Origin: Chitinimonas taiwanensis DSM 18899
GTDB taxonomy: Bacteria; Pseudomonadota; Gammaproteobacteria; Burkholderiales; Chitinimonadaceae
Assembly: GCF_900119825.1 (NCBI RefSeq)
Contig: NZ_FPKR01000004.1
Coordinates: forward strand, 1-64,000
Reading direction: 5' to 3'
Length of the DNA stretch: 64,000 nucleotides
Shown piece by piece: positions 20,739 to 29,512 of the stretch. The translations under genes were made by a program, and so were the position numbers. Within the stretch, counting starts at the first letter, position 1, and each line of letters opens with the position of its first letter. Under the pieces are notes generated by a model. It searched no databases and had not been told where the DNA came from. It saw nothing but the letters and a program-made list of their open reading frames with translations.

Positions 20739-20764
20739 GAAACCCGCCACGGTGGGCGGGTTTC
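20739..20764 (-). terminator. fadD terminator
   Basis: Inverted repeat GAAACCCGCC/GGCGGGTTTC lies about 27 bases beyond the fadD stop. The T-run on the minus strand is short and interrupted (TTTCGTATTT). Confidence 0.7.
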
Positions 20765-20790
20765 CTTGTGGCTGGTATGGCAAAGGCGGC

Positions 20791-22479
20791 TTACTTGGCC
20801 TTGGCCAGCTCCTCGTCGCGCAGTGCGCGCCGCAGAATCTTGCCGACATTGGTCTTCGGCAGTTCGCTGCGGAACTCGACGTAGCGCGGCACCTTGTAGC
20901 CGGTCATATTCTTCTTGCAGTGCTCGATGACCGCCTCGCTGGTCAGGTTGGCATCCTTCTTCACCACGAAGATCTTCACCACCTCGCCCGACTTGTCGTC
21001 CGGCACGCCGATACATGCGACTTCCAGCACGCCCGGGTGCATGGCCACCACGTCTTCGACTTCGTTCGGATATACATTGAAGCCCGACACCAGCACCATG
21101 TCCTTCTTGCGGTCGACCAGCTTCACAAAGCCATCCGGATGCACGATGGCCATATCGCCAGTCGCCAGCCAGCCGTCGGCATCGATCACCTTGGCGGTCT
21201 CCTCTGGGCGATTCCAATAGCCCTTCATCACCTGCGGGCCCTTGATCCACAGCTCGCCGGCGGTTTCGAAGCCCACTTCCTTGCCATCCGCATCGCGGAT
21301 CTGGATATCGGTGGAAGGAACCGGCAGGCCGATGGCGCCGTTGTAGGACTTCAGGTTCATCGGGTTGATGCAGGCAGCGGGCGAAGTCTCGGTCAGGCCG
21401 TAGGCTTCAATCAGCGGCACACCAGTCATTTCCTTCCAGTGCTCAGCCACGGCCTTCTGCACCGCCATGCCGCCACCCAGGGCTAGCTTCCAGGTCTTGA
21501 AGTTGAGCTTCTTGAAGTCGGCATTATTGGTCAGTGCATTGAAGAGCGTATTCACGCCAGTCATGCAGGTGATCGGGAACTTGGCCAGTTCTTCCACGAA
21601 GGCGGGAATGTCGCGCGGATTGGTGATCAGCACGTTTTGGCCGCCGATCTTGGAGAAGACCATGCAATTCGCGGTCAGCGAGAAGATATGGTAAAGCGGC
21701 AGGGCGCAGACGATGATTTCCTCGCCTTCCTTCACCATCGGCTTCAGCCAGGCATGTGCCTGCTGCATATTGGCGATGATATTACGGTGAGTCAGCATGG
21801 CGCCCTTGGATACGCCGGTCGTGCCGCCCGTGTACTGCAGAAAGGCGATATCATCATGGCCGACTTCCACCTTCTTCAGTTCGTGCCGCTTGCCGATGGC
21901 CAGCGCGCCGTTGAAGGCGACCGCCTGGGGCAGCGAGTAGGCCGGCACCATCTTCTTCACATGCTTGAGCAGGAAGCTGATGATCGAGCCCTTGAAGCCG
22001 AGCATATCGCCCATCTCGGTCACGATCACATTCTTGACCGGTGTACGCGAGATCACTTCTGCCAGTACGTGAGCAAAATTGGCCACGATGATGATGGTAG
22101 TGGCGCCGGAGTCTTTTAGCTGATGTTCGAGTTCGCGCGGCGTATAGAGCGGGTTGACGTTCACCACGGTGAGGCCGGCGCGCAAGATGCCGAATACGCA
22201 CACCGGGTATTGCAGCAGATTGGGCATCATCACCGCGACGCGTTCGCCCTTGCCGAGCTTGAGCTCGTGCTGCAGATAGGCGCCCAGATCGCGCGAGGCT
22301 GCATCGATCTCGCCATAGCTCATGGTGCGTTGGGCAAACTTGATGGAATTGCTGAAGGCCGGCCGATCACGGAACTTGCTGGCGCTCTTCTCGAAAACTT
22401 CCCCGGCCGATTTGAATTCGTTGACATCGATCTCGGCCGGTACGCCTGCTTGGTACTGGTTCAACCAGACTTTTTCCAT
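20791..22479 (-). CDS. fadD: long-chain fatty acid-CoA ligase
   Basis: The enzyme activates fatty acids to acyl-CoA with ATP, for beta-oxidation or phospholipid synthesis. The 562-aa length equals that of E. coli FadD (561 aa). Adenylate-forming motifs are clear: YTGGTTGVSKGAML (P-loop), EAYGLTETSPAACINP, GWLATGDMA, and the FACS signature region around DRKKDMVLVSGFNVYPNE. I placed the start at MEKVWLNQYQAGVP; the longer open frame upstream is not protein-like. The gene is divergent from the rimP operon. Confidence 0.94.
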   Translation of the reverse strand: MEKVWLNQYQAGVPAEIDVNEFKSAGEVFEKSASKFRDRPAFSNSIKFAQRTMSYGEIDAASRDLGAYLQHELKLGKGERVAVMMPNLLQYPVCVFGILRAGLTVVNVNPLYTPRELEHQLKDSGATTIIIVANFAHVLAEVISRTPVKNVIVTEMGDMLGFKGSIISFLLKHVKKMVPAYSLPQAVAFNGALAIGKRHELKKVEVGHDDIAFLQYTGGTTGVSKGAMLTHRNIIANMQQAHAWLKPMVKEGEEIIVCALPLYHIFSLTANCMVFSKIGGQNVLITNPRDIPAFVEELAKFPITCMTGVNTLFNALTNNADFKKLNFKTWKLALGGGMAVQKAVAEHWKEMTGVPLIEAYGLTETSPAACINPMNLKSYNGAIGLPVPSTDIQIRDADGKEVGFETAGELWIKGPQVMKGYWNRPEETAKVIDADGWLATGDMAIVHPDGFVKLVDRKKDMVLVSGFNVYPNEVEDVVAMHPGVLEVACIGVPDDKSGEVVKIFVVKKDANLTSEAVIEHCKKNMTGYKVPRYVEFRSELPKTNVGKILRRALRDEELAKAK

Positions 22480-22687
22480 TGCTGTCTCCGTGTTTTCTAT
22501 TCTTTCCGCCGCAAGGCGGCGGCACGTGCGCCCCTGCGCGCTACCGACTGGCACTGTACCGGAATCAATCTCGCCTCGCCAAGCACCAATCAAGCGAGTG
22601 CTTGATGCCCATTTCCCTATATTGGGGTTCCGTTTCCGCTGCTAAGTGGCTAAAATAGCGGAGATTTCAATTCTAGGTTTAACAGAG

Positions 22688-22713
22688 TGGGCTTCAAGGG
22701 CCCATTTTTTATT
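22688..22713 (+). promoter_or_regulatory. terminator-like hairpin in the rimP leader
   Basis: TGGGCTT-CAA-GGGCCCA (two G-U pairs) followed by six T lies 14 bases before the rimP start, so it would terminate the operon before its first gene. NusA, encoded second in the operon, acts on transcript termination, and hairpins at this place are known before rimP in other proteobacteria. An attenuation role is therefore likely. I cannot identify the alternative anti-terminator pairing. Confidence 0.75.
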
Positions 22714-22726
22714 GGCGCGACGCATC

Positions 22727-23155
22727 ATGGATTTGCAACATTTTCTCGACACTACCTTGGCCGGTCTCGGCTACGAGCTGGTCGATTTCGAGCTGGCCCG
22801 CAATGGCCTGATGCGTGTCTTCATCGACAAGGAAGGCGGCATCACGCTGGATGACTGCGTGGCGGTGAGCAATCACCTCAGTCGCGTCTTCCTGGTTGAG
22901 AACGTGGATTACGACCGCCTGGAGATTTCCTCGCCAGGTCTGGATCGGCCGCTGAAGAAGGAAGTGGACTTCGTCCGCTTCGCTGGACAGCAGGTCAAGA
23001 TCAAGCTGCGCCTGCCGCTGGATGGCAAGAAATCGGTGCAGGGTGAGTTGAAAGGCATTGCGGACGGGGCGGTATTGGTGGCCCTGAGCGCCGAACAGAC
23101 AGTGGCTGTGCCACTGACGCAGATCGATAAGGCGAAGCTGGTGCCGGTCTTTTGA
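22727..23155 (+). CDS. rimP: ribosome maturation factor RimP
   Basis: RimP helps assemble the 30S subunit. The 142-aa protein shows the family blocks GYELVDFELARNG, VFIDKEGGITLDDC and EISSPGLDRPLK, followed by the C-terminal SH3-like domain ending in KAKLVPVF. The start at ATG 22727 gives MDLQHFLDTTL; an earlier in-frame ATG would include the leader hairpin and is rejected. It is the first gene of the classical rimP-nusA-infB operon. Confidence 0.95.
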   Translation: MDLQHFLDTTLAGLGYELVDFELARNGLMRVFIDKEGGITLDDCVAVSNHLSRVFLVENVDYDRLEISSPGLDRPLKKEVDFVRFAGQQVKIKLRLPLDGKKSVQGELKGIADGAVLVALSAEQTVAVPLTQIDKAKLVPVF

Positions 23156-23231
23156 CCGCGCGGCTTCGTTGGCAGATTTCGAGAGATTGGGTGTCAAACC
23201 CTGAGCAATATCGGTTGGAGGTATTCGAGTA

Positions 23232-24704
23232 ATGAGTCGTGAAATCCTGTTGCTGGTCGATGCCTTGGCGCGTGAGAAGAATGTGGCACAAGAGATTGTG
23301 TTCACAGCGCTGGAAATGGCATTGGCCTCGGCCACCAAGAAGCGCTACGCCGATGAAGTGGAAGTTCGCGTGGCGATTGACCGTGATAGCGGTAACTACG
23401 AGAGCTTCCGGCGCTGGGAAGTGGTTGAGGATAACGACCATGAAGAGCCGGCGCGTCAGTTCGCCATTACCGATGTAAAGGAAAAGGGCCTGCCCCTGTC
23501 GGTTGGTGATTTCTATGAAGAGCCGCTCGAGCCGATCGAGTTCGGCCGTATCGGCGCCCAGACCGCCAAGCAGGTCATTCTGCAGAAGATCCGCGACGCC
23601 GAGCGCGAGCAGATCCTGAATGACTTCCTGGAGCGTAAGGAACACCTGGTCACCGGCACCATCAAGCGCATCGAACGTGGCAATGCGATTGTTGAAGTGG
23701 GCAAGCTGGAAGCCAAGCTGCCGCGCGAGCAGATGATTCCGAAGGAAAACCTGCGTGTGGGCGACCGTGTGCGCGCCTATCTGGTCAAGATCGACCGTGA
23801 TGGCCGTGGTGCGCAGCTGATTCTGAGCCGTACCGCGCCGGAGTTCATCGCCAAGTTGTTCGAGCTGGAAGTGCCGGAAATCGAAGAGGGCGTGATCGAG
23901 ATCAAGGGCGCTGCCCGTGATCCAGGTGCTCGCGCCAAGATCGCCGTCAAGTCGAACGATCCGCGTGTTGATCCGCAAGGTACCTGTATCGGTATGCGCG
24001 GTTCGCGCGTGCAGGCCGTTACCGGCGAGCTGGCCGGTGAGCGTGTGGATATCGTGCTCTGGTCGGCTGATCCGGCTCAGTTCGTGCTCGGCGCCCTGGC
24101 GCCGGCTGAAGTGCAAAAGATCATGGTGGATGAAGACAGTCACAGCATGGACGTGGCAGTCGACGAGGAGAACCTCGCCATGGCCATCGGTCGCGGTGGT
24201 CAGAACGTGCGTCTGGCTAGTGAGCTGACCGGCTGGAACATCAACATCATGACCCTCGAGCAGGCCGAGCAGAAGCATGAAGTCGAGTACGCCAAGGTGC
24301 GCTCTCTGTTCATGGCTGCGCTGGATGTGGATGAGGAAGTGGCGGAGATCCTGGTTCAGGAAGGCTTTACCTCGCTGGAAGAAGTGGCCTATGTGCCGCT
24401 GGAAGAAATGCTCGGCATCGATGGCTTTGACGAGAATTTGGTCAATGAGCTGCGTAGCCGTTCACGTGATGCCCTGCTGACCCAGGCCATCGCCAAGGAG
24501 GAGCAGGTCGAGCACGACGTGGAAGAGCTGCAGCATCTCGAAGGCATGACGCCGGAGATTGCCCGCACGCTGGCCGCCAATGGCGTGGCCACCCGCGACG
24601 ACCTGGCTGAATTGGCGGTGGATGAATTGGTCGAGATGACCGGCATCGACGCTGAAGCGGCCAAGCAATTGATCATGATCGCCCGCGCCCACTGGTTTGA
24701 ATAA
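23232..24704 (+). CDS. nusA: transcription termination/antitermination factor NusA
   Basis: NusA binds RNA polymerase and nascent RNA and modulates pausing, termination and antitermination. The 490-aa product contains the N-terminal polymerase-binding domain, an S1 domain (about 135-200), and two KH domains; [16 protein letters not shown] marks the second. Two C-terminal acidic helix-hairpin repeats follow, with the related [16 protein letters not shown] and [15 protein letters not shown] blocks. Length matches E. coli NusA (495 aa). GGAGG lies 12 bases upstream of the ATG. Confidence 0.97.
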   Translation: MSREILLLVDALAREKNVAQEIVFTALEMALASATKKRYADEVEVRVAIDRDSGNYESFRRWEVVEDNDHEEPARQFAITDVKEKGLPLSVGDFYEEPLEPIEFGRIGAQTAKQVILQKIRDAEREQILNDFLERKEHLVTGTIKRIERGNAIVEVGKLEAKLPREQMIPKENLRVGDRVRAYLVKIDRDGRGAQLILSRTAPEFIAKLFELEVPEIEEGVIEIKGAARDPGARAKIAVKSNDPRVDPQGTCIGMRGSRVQAVTGELAGERVDIVLWSADPAQFVLGALAPAEVQKIMVDEDSHSMDVAVDEENLAMAIGRGGQNVRLASELTGWNINIMTLEQAEQKHEVEYAKVRSLFMAALDVDEEVAEILVQEGFTSLEEVAYVPLEEMLGIDGFDENLVNELRSRSRDALLTQAIAKEEQVEHDVEELQHLEGMTPEIARTLAANGVATRDDLAELAVDELVEMTGIDAEAAKQLIMIARAHWFE

Positions 24705-24756
24705 CCAGGCGTTCGAGCAGAAGCATGCCGGACACGGCAAGGAGACGGGACCCAGA

Positions 24757-27504
24757 ATGACAGAAATGAACGTGAGCCAATTTGCGGCCGATTTGAAGAT
24801 GCCGCCGCAGCATCTGTTGGACCAATTACGCGCCGCCGGCGTGGAAAAGGCGGGTGTACACGATCCGCTGACCGAGCAGGACAAGACCAAGCTGCTCGTC
24901 TATCTGCGCAGTGTGCATGGTCAGGCCATGGACAAGCCCAAGGTGACCTTGGCGCGTAAGCAGACCACCGAAATTAAGAAGTCGGATGCCACCGGTAAGA
25001 ACCGCACCATCCAGGTGGAAGTGAAGAAGAAGCGCGTGTTGCTGACGCCGGATGTGGCTGCCCGTGAGGCTGAGCTGCTGGCGCAGGCAGCGCCGGAGCC
25101 GGAAGCGCCAGCGCAAGCACCGCAGGTCGAGGTCGAGCCGCCGGTCGTGGAAGCGCCGGTGGTGGTTGAGGCTGCGCCAGAGCCGGTTGTGGAAGTCGTC
25201 CAGCCAGAAGTGGTGGAGGCGCCTGTCGAAGTGGTGGTTGAAGTGGCCGTTGAGGCCGCGCCTGAAGCTGTGCCCGCGCCGGCGCTGTCGCGTGCTGATG
25301 TATTGGGTCAGGCTGAGCTCGATTCTCGCGCCCAGCAGGCTGCACGTCAGCGTGCGCTGTTCGAGCGCCAAGCTGCCGATATCAAGGCCAAGCAGGATCG
25401 CGAAGCGGCCCGCAAGGCCGCACTGGAGCAGCAGGCAGCCCAGGCTGCTGCGGCGGCCGCTGCGGCTGCAGCACCCAAGCCTGCTGCCACCGACCATACC
25501 TTGCATCGCGCACCGAGCAAGGCTGGCGAGGCCAAGAAGGATGCCAAGCCGGCTGTTGGCGCTGACAAGAAGGGCGCGGCTGCACCGGCCAAGGATGGTT
25601 GGGGTGATGGCGCCAAACGCCGTGGCGGTCTGAAGACCCGTGGTGGCGATACCGGCACCGGCAATGGTTGGAAGTCGGGCAAGAAGGGTGGCCGCAATAA
25701 GGGTGGGAATGATGACAACGCCCACGGCTTCCAGGCCCCGACCGAGCCGATCAGCCGCGAAGTGGATGTGCCGGAAACCATCTCGGTTGCCGACTTGGCG
25801 CACAAGATGGCCGTGAAGGCCAACGAGGTGATCAAGGCGCTGATGAAGATGGGCATGATGGTGTCCATCAACCAGGTGCTGGATCAGGAAACGGCCATGA
25901 TCGTGGTCGAAGAAATGGGCCATGTGGCCAAGGCTGCCAAGCTCGATGATCCGGATGCCTACCTCGAAGGCGATGACAAGCAGGAGCATGTGCTGCTGCC
26001 GCGCGCCCCGGTAGTGACCGTGATGGGTCACGTCGACCACGGTAAGACCTCCTTGCTCGACTATATCCGTCGCGCCAAGGTGGCGGCAGGCGAAGCTGGC
26101 GGCATTACCCAGCACATCGGTGCTTACCATGTGGAAACCGAGAAGGGCATGATCACCTTCCTGGATACCCCGGGTCACGAGGCGTTTACCGCCATGCGTG
26201 CCCGTGGTGCCAGTGCAACCGATATCGTGGTGCTGGTGGTAGCGGCCGATGACGGCGTGATGCCGCAGACGATTGAAGCGATTCACCACGCCAAGGCAGC
26301 CAATGTGCCGCTGGTGGTGGCCGTGAACAAGATCGACAAGCCGGGTGCCAATATCGAGCGTCTGCGCCAGGAGCTGGTCGCGCACGAAGTGGTGCCGGAA
26401 GAGTGGGGCGGTACGACCCAGTTCGTTGAAGTATCGGCCAAGATGGGCACCAATATCGACGGTCTACTCGACGCGATTCTGCTGCAGGCCGAAGTGCTGG
26501 AACTGACCGCTGCCGTAGATGCACCGGCCAAGGGTCTGATCATCGAAGCGCGTCTGGACAAGGGTCGTGGCCCTGTCGCCACCATGCTGGTGCAGAGCGG
26601 TACGCTGAAGAAGGGCGACACCGTGCTGGCTGGCGCCGTATTCGGCAAGATCCGCGCGATGCTGGATGAGAACGGCAAGAGCATCAACGAAGCCGGTCCG
26701 TCGATTCCGGTCGAGATTCTCGGTCTGTCCGAAGTGCCGAATGCCGGTGAAGATGCGATGGTGCTGGCTGATGAGCGCAAGGCGCGTGAAATCGCCCTGT
26801 TCCGCGCCGGCAAGTTCCGCGATGTGAAGCTGGCCAAGCAGCAAGCCGCCAAGCTGGAAAACCTGATGGCATCGATGACCGAGGGCGAGGTGCAGAACCT
26901 GCCCATCATCATCAAGGCCGATGTACAGGGTTCCTTCGAGGCGCTGTCGCAAAGCCTGCAGAAGCTGTCCACCAGCGAAGTGCGCGTCAACATCCTGCAC
27001 TCGGGCGTGGGTGGTATCACCGAATCCGACGTCAACCTGGCGCTGGCTTCCAAGGCCGTCATCATCGGTTTCAATGTGCGCGCCGATGCGATGGCCCGCA
27101 AATTGGCCGAGAACGAAGGCGTGGACATCCGCTACTACAACATCATCTACGACGCCGTGGATGAGGTGCGCGCTGCGCTGTCGGGCATGCTGGCGCCAGA
27201 GAAGAAAGAACAGATCATCGGCTCGGTCGAGATCCGTCAGGTCTTCGTGGTGTCCAAGGTCGGCTCGATTGCTGGCTGTTTCGTGCACGACGGTGTCGTC
27301 AAGCGCGGTGCTGGCGTGCGCCTCTTGCGCAACCACGTGGTTATTCACCAGGGCGAGCTGGACAGCCTCAAGCGCTTCAAGGATGACGTCAAGGAAGTCA
27401 AGGCTGGCTACGAATGTGGTCTGCAGCTTAAGAACTACAACGACATTCAAGAAGGCGACATGCTGGAAGTCTTCGAGATCATCGAAGTGGCACGTACCCT
27501 GTGA
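24757..27504 (+). CDS. infB: translation initiation factor IF-2
   Basis: IF-2 is the GTPase that brings formyl-Met-tRNA to the 30S subunit. The 915-aa protein has the N-terminal IF2N domain, a long Ala/Glu/Pro/Val-rich linker (about 110-250), and a second IF2N repeat near 350. The GTPase domain has G1 GHVDHGKT at about 424, DTPGHEAF, and NKIDKPGA; domains II-IV follow. The ATG at 24757 fits the usual start [16 protein letters not shown] and has AAGGAG 12 bases upstream. A downstream in-frame ATG at 24766 is an alternative. Its 3' end enters the inverted repeat described separately. Confidence 0.97.
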   Translation: MTEMNVSQFAADLKMPPQHLLDQLRAAGVEKAGVHDPLTEQDKTKLLVYLRSVHGQAMDKPKVTLARKQTTEIKKSDATGKNRTIQVEVKKKRVLLTPDVAAREAELLAQAAPEPEAPAQAPQVEVEPPVVEAPVVVEAAPEPVVEVVQPEVVEAPVEVVVEVAVEAAPEAVPAPALSRADVLGQAELDSRAQQAARQRALFERQAADIKAKQDREAARKAALEQQAAQAAAAAAAAAAPKPAATDHTLHRAPSKAGEAKKDAKPAVGADKKGAAAPAKDGWGDGAKRRGGLKTRGGDTGTGNGWKSGKKGGRNKGGNDDNAHGFQAPTEPISREVDVPETISVADLAHKMAVKANEVIKALMKMGMMVSINQVLDQETAMIVVEEMGHVAKAAKLDDPDAYLEGDDKQEHVLLPRAPVVTVMGHVDHGKTSLLDYIRRAKVAAGEAGGITQHIGAYHVETEKGMITFLDTPGHEAFTAMRARGASATDIVVLVVAADDGVMPQTIEAIHHAKAANVPLVVAVNKIDKPGANIERLRQELVAHEVVPEEWGGTTQFVEVSAKMGTNIDGLLDAILLQAEVLELTAAVDAPAKGLIIEARLDKGRGPVATMLVQSGTLKKGDTVLAGAVFGKIRAMLDENGKSINEAGPSIPVEILGLSEVPNAGEDAMVLADERKAREIALFRAGKFRDVKLAKQQAAKLENLMASMTEGEVQNLPIIIKADVQGSFEALSQSLQKLSTSEVRVNILHSGVGGITESDVNLALASKAVIIGFNVRADAMARKLAENEGVDIRYYNIIYDAVDEVRAALSGMLAPEKKEQIIGSVEIRQVFVVSKVGSIAGCFVHDGVVKRGAGVRLLRNHVVIHQGELDSLKRFKDDVKEVKAGYECGLQLKNYNDIQEGDMLEVFEIIEVARTL

Positions 27505-27649
27505 GGTGTGAGGGGTGCGGCGTGAGGTGTGCGCCCACTCCAATGCATCGGCAGGCGCAAGACCCTCCTGGGTTTTGCGCCTGTTTTCCTTTCCAGTAAT
27601 GCAATCTGTGTCGGGGTTACACCTCACCCCGCGCACCAGGCACCTCACA
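27501..27649. repeat. long-spaced inverted repeat framing a terminator between infB and rbfA
   Basis: The left arm (27501-27530) holds GTGAGGTG, 13 bases, then GTGAGGTGT. The right arm (27620-27648) holds the exact complements ACACCTCAC and CACCTCAC with the same 13-base spacing. The two arms could pair around the 27552-27587 hairpin. The left arm overlaps the infB stop, and the right arm ends 6 bases before rbfA, where a ribosome-binding site would normally be. Confidence 0.75.
27552..27587 (+). terminator. intra-operon intrinsic terminator between infB and rbfA
   Basis: Arms CAGGCGCAA and TTGCGCCTG enclose a second pairing (ACCC-TCCT-GGGT), giving a stem of about 13 bp, followed by TTTTCCTTT. 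It lies inside an operon normally read through, so partial termination or attenuation is likely. Confidence 0.8.
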
Positions 27650-27654
27650 CGATT

Positions 27655-28041
27655 ATGGCTAAAGACTTTACCCGCTCCGACCGCGTTGCTCAGCAGATGC
27701 AGCGCGAACTGGCTGAGCTGATCCGGCTCGAATTGAAAGACCCGCGCATCGGCATGGTCACCCTGACCGACGTGGAAGTGACCCGCGATATGAGCCATGC
27801 CAAGGTGTTCTTCACCCTGCTCAGTGGCGATCCGACCGAGTCACTGTATACGCTCAACCGCTCGGCCGGCTGGCTGCGCAGCGAAGTGTCCAAGCGCATC
27901 AAGCTGTTCAAGATGCCTGAGCTGCATTTCGTGTACGACACCTCGGTCGAATACGGCATGTCGCTCGACAAGTTGATCGACGAGGCGATGCAGACCACCA
28001 AGCCGGCCGACGATGAAGCAGACGCAGACAAAAAGGATTAA
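27655..28041 (+). CDS. rbfA: ribosome-binding factor A
   Basis: RbfA binds the 30S subunit near the 5' end of 16S rRNA and supports late maturation and cold adaptation. The 128-aa protein has the KH-like RbfA fold, with SDRVAQQMQRELAELI, DPRIGMVTLTDVEVTRD, and the PELHFVYDTSVEYG block. No Shine-Dalgarno sequence is visible; the ATG follows directly the right arm of an inverted repeat (CACCTCACACGATT). The 3' end overlaps truB by 29 bases. Confidence 0.96.
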   Translation: MAKDFTRSDRVAQQMQRELAELIRLELKDPRIGMVTLTDVEVTRDMSHAKVFFTLLSGDPTESLYTLNRSAGWLRSEVSKRIKLFKMPELHFVYDTSVEYGMSLDKLIDEAMQTTKPADDEADADKKD

Positions 28042-28945
28042 GCGTCCGGTACACGGCGTGCTCTTGCTCGACAAGCCTTATGGCGCCTCGAGCAACCAGG
28101 CCTTGCAGAAGTGCAAATGGCTGCTGCAGGCCGAGAAGGGCGGGCACACAGGTGTGCTCGATCCGCTGGCCACTGGCCTGTTGCCGCTATGCTTCGGCGA
28201 TGCCACCAAGTTTGCCCAGCGCATGCTGGATGCTGACAAGCGCTATGTGGCAACGCTCAAGCTGGGCGCGACCACCACCACGGGTGACCTGGAGGGTGAG
28301 GTGCTGCAGACCAGCTCGTTGCGTCCCGACCGTACCGCCGTGGATGAGGCGATTGCCCACTTCACCGGCGAGTATGAGCAGGTCCCGCCCATGTATTCGG
28401 CACTCAAGCATGAGGGCCGTCCGCTGTATGAATATGCGCGCGCTGGCATTCATATCGAGCGACCGGCACGGCGCATCACCATTTATGCGATTGAGGTGCT
28501 GTCGTTCAGCGAAGACGAGCTGGTGCTGGATGTGCGTTGCAGCAAGGGCACGTATATCCGCACCTTGTCCGAAGATATCGGCGCCCGCCTCGGCTGCGGT
28601 GCGCATCTGAGCGGCTTGCGCCGCACTGAGACCGCCGGCTTTCGCCTGGAAGAGACGATTACGGTAGCCGAGTTCGAAGCAATGACACTTGCCGAGCGTG
28701 ATGCGCGGCTGTTACCCGCCGACAGTTTGCTGGCTGACCTGCCGGCGGTGACGCTGGATGCGGCAGCGACGGATAAGCTAACCCACGGATTGTCCGTGCG
28801 TTTTCCGTCCGAAGATGGCACAATCGCGGGCTTGCGCGTTTATGGTGATACGGGTTCTGGGCAGGTGAGCTTTCTCGGTCTGGCAGAACTGCTGGATCAA
28901 GTGCTGTATCCGCGCCGCCTGCTGTCTACTGTGGTTCATAGCTGA
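28013..28945 (+). CDS. truB: tRNA pseudouridine-55 synthase
   Basis: TruB makes pseudouridine 55 in the T-loop of tRNAs. The 310-aa protein has the catalytic motif GGHTGVLDPLATGLL with the nucleophilic Asp at about residue 50, the VPPMYSALKHEGRPLYE block, and the CSKGTYIRTL block. A small C-terminal PUA-like part completes it. The start lies inside the end of rbfA (29-base overlap), so the two are coupled. Confidence 0.96.
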   Translation: MKQTQTKRIKRPVHGVLLLDKPYGASSNQALQKCKWLLQAEKGGHTGVLDPLATGLLPLCFGDATKFAQRMLDADKRYVATLKLGATTTTGDLEGEVLQTSSLRPDRTAVDEAIAHFTGEYEQVPPMYSALKHEGRPLYEYARAGIHIERPARRITIYAIEVLSFSEDELVLDVRCSKGTYIRTLSEDIGARLGCGAHLSGLRRTETAGFRLEETITVAEFEAMTLAERDARLLPADSLLADLPAVTLDAAATDKLTHGLSVRFPSEDGTIAGLRVYGDTGSGQVSFLGLAELLDQVLYPRRLLSTVVHS

Positions 28946-29039
28946 CGCGGGTTGATTGGGAGTCTGGAGGGGTTGGCACAGTCCGACTCGCCTGGCTCGT
29001 CTGCACCACAAGGTGCTTCTGTATCTGGAGTAAGTAACA

Positions 29040-29309
29040 ATGGTTATGTCCGTCGAACAAAAAGCCGATATCGTCAAGCAATACCAACGTGCCGCTGGCG
29101 ACACCGGTTCCACCGAAGTGCAAGTGGCTCTGTTGACCGCTCGCATCAACGGTCTGACTGATCACTTCAAGGCCAACGCCAAAGACAACCACAGCCGCCG
29201 TGGTCTGTTGAAGATGGTGAACCAGCGCCGCAAGCTGCTGGCCTACTACAAGCGCACCAACCTGGATGGCTACCGCGAACTGATCGCCAAGCTGGGTCTG
29301 CGTAAGTAA
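29040..29309 (+). CDS. rpsO: 30S ribosomal protein S15
   Basis: S15 is a primary 16S rRNA-binding protein of the 30S platform. The 89-aa product has the standard sequence with [19 protein letters not shown], and [13 protein letters not shown] 29040 has TGGAG 9 bases upstream; a second in-frame ATG at 29046 gives the more common MSVEQK start. The rpsO-pnp order is conserved in proteobacteria. Confidence 0.97.
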   Translation: MVMSVEQKADIVKQYQRAAGDTGSTEVQVALLTARINGLTDHFKANAKDNHSRRGLLKMVNQRRKLLAYYKRTNLDGYRELIAKLGLRK

Positions 29310-29318
29310 GCGTTTCAA

Positions 29319-29350
29319 GAAAAGCCGCTGCTAACTGCAGCGGCTTTTTG
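29319..29350 (+). terminator. rpsO terminator
   Basis: Stem AAAGCCGCTGC / GCAGCGGCTTT with a short loop is followed by a T-rich tail (TTTTTGCTTTT). Some read-through to pnp is expected, as in E. coli. Confidence 0.9.
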
Positions 29351-29512
29351 CTTTTAGCGGTATCGAATTCTGTTGGGCGTGAAGTGGTTCCGGCCACGCC
29401 CGATGGCTAGCAAGTTGGCTGGAACCCCGACGTCGGTTTGCGAACCGCGCTCAGTGCGTCGGCGGAAAAGGGTCATTCAGCTGAGCATGGCCCGTTGAAA
29501 AGGAAGACAAGC

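Noticed and set aside
24826-26385. Open frame of about 520 codons antisense to infB
   Set aside because: It lies opposite the repetitive linker and GTPase domain of IF-2 and has low-complexity His/Leu/Arg composition; no start signal.
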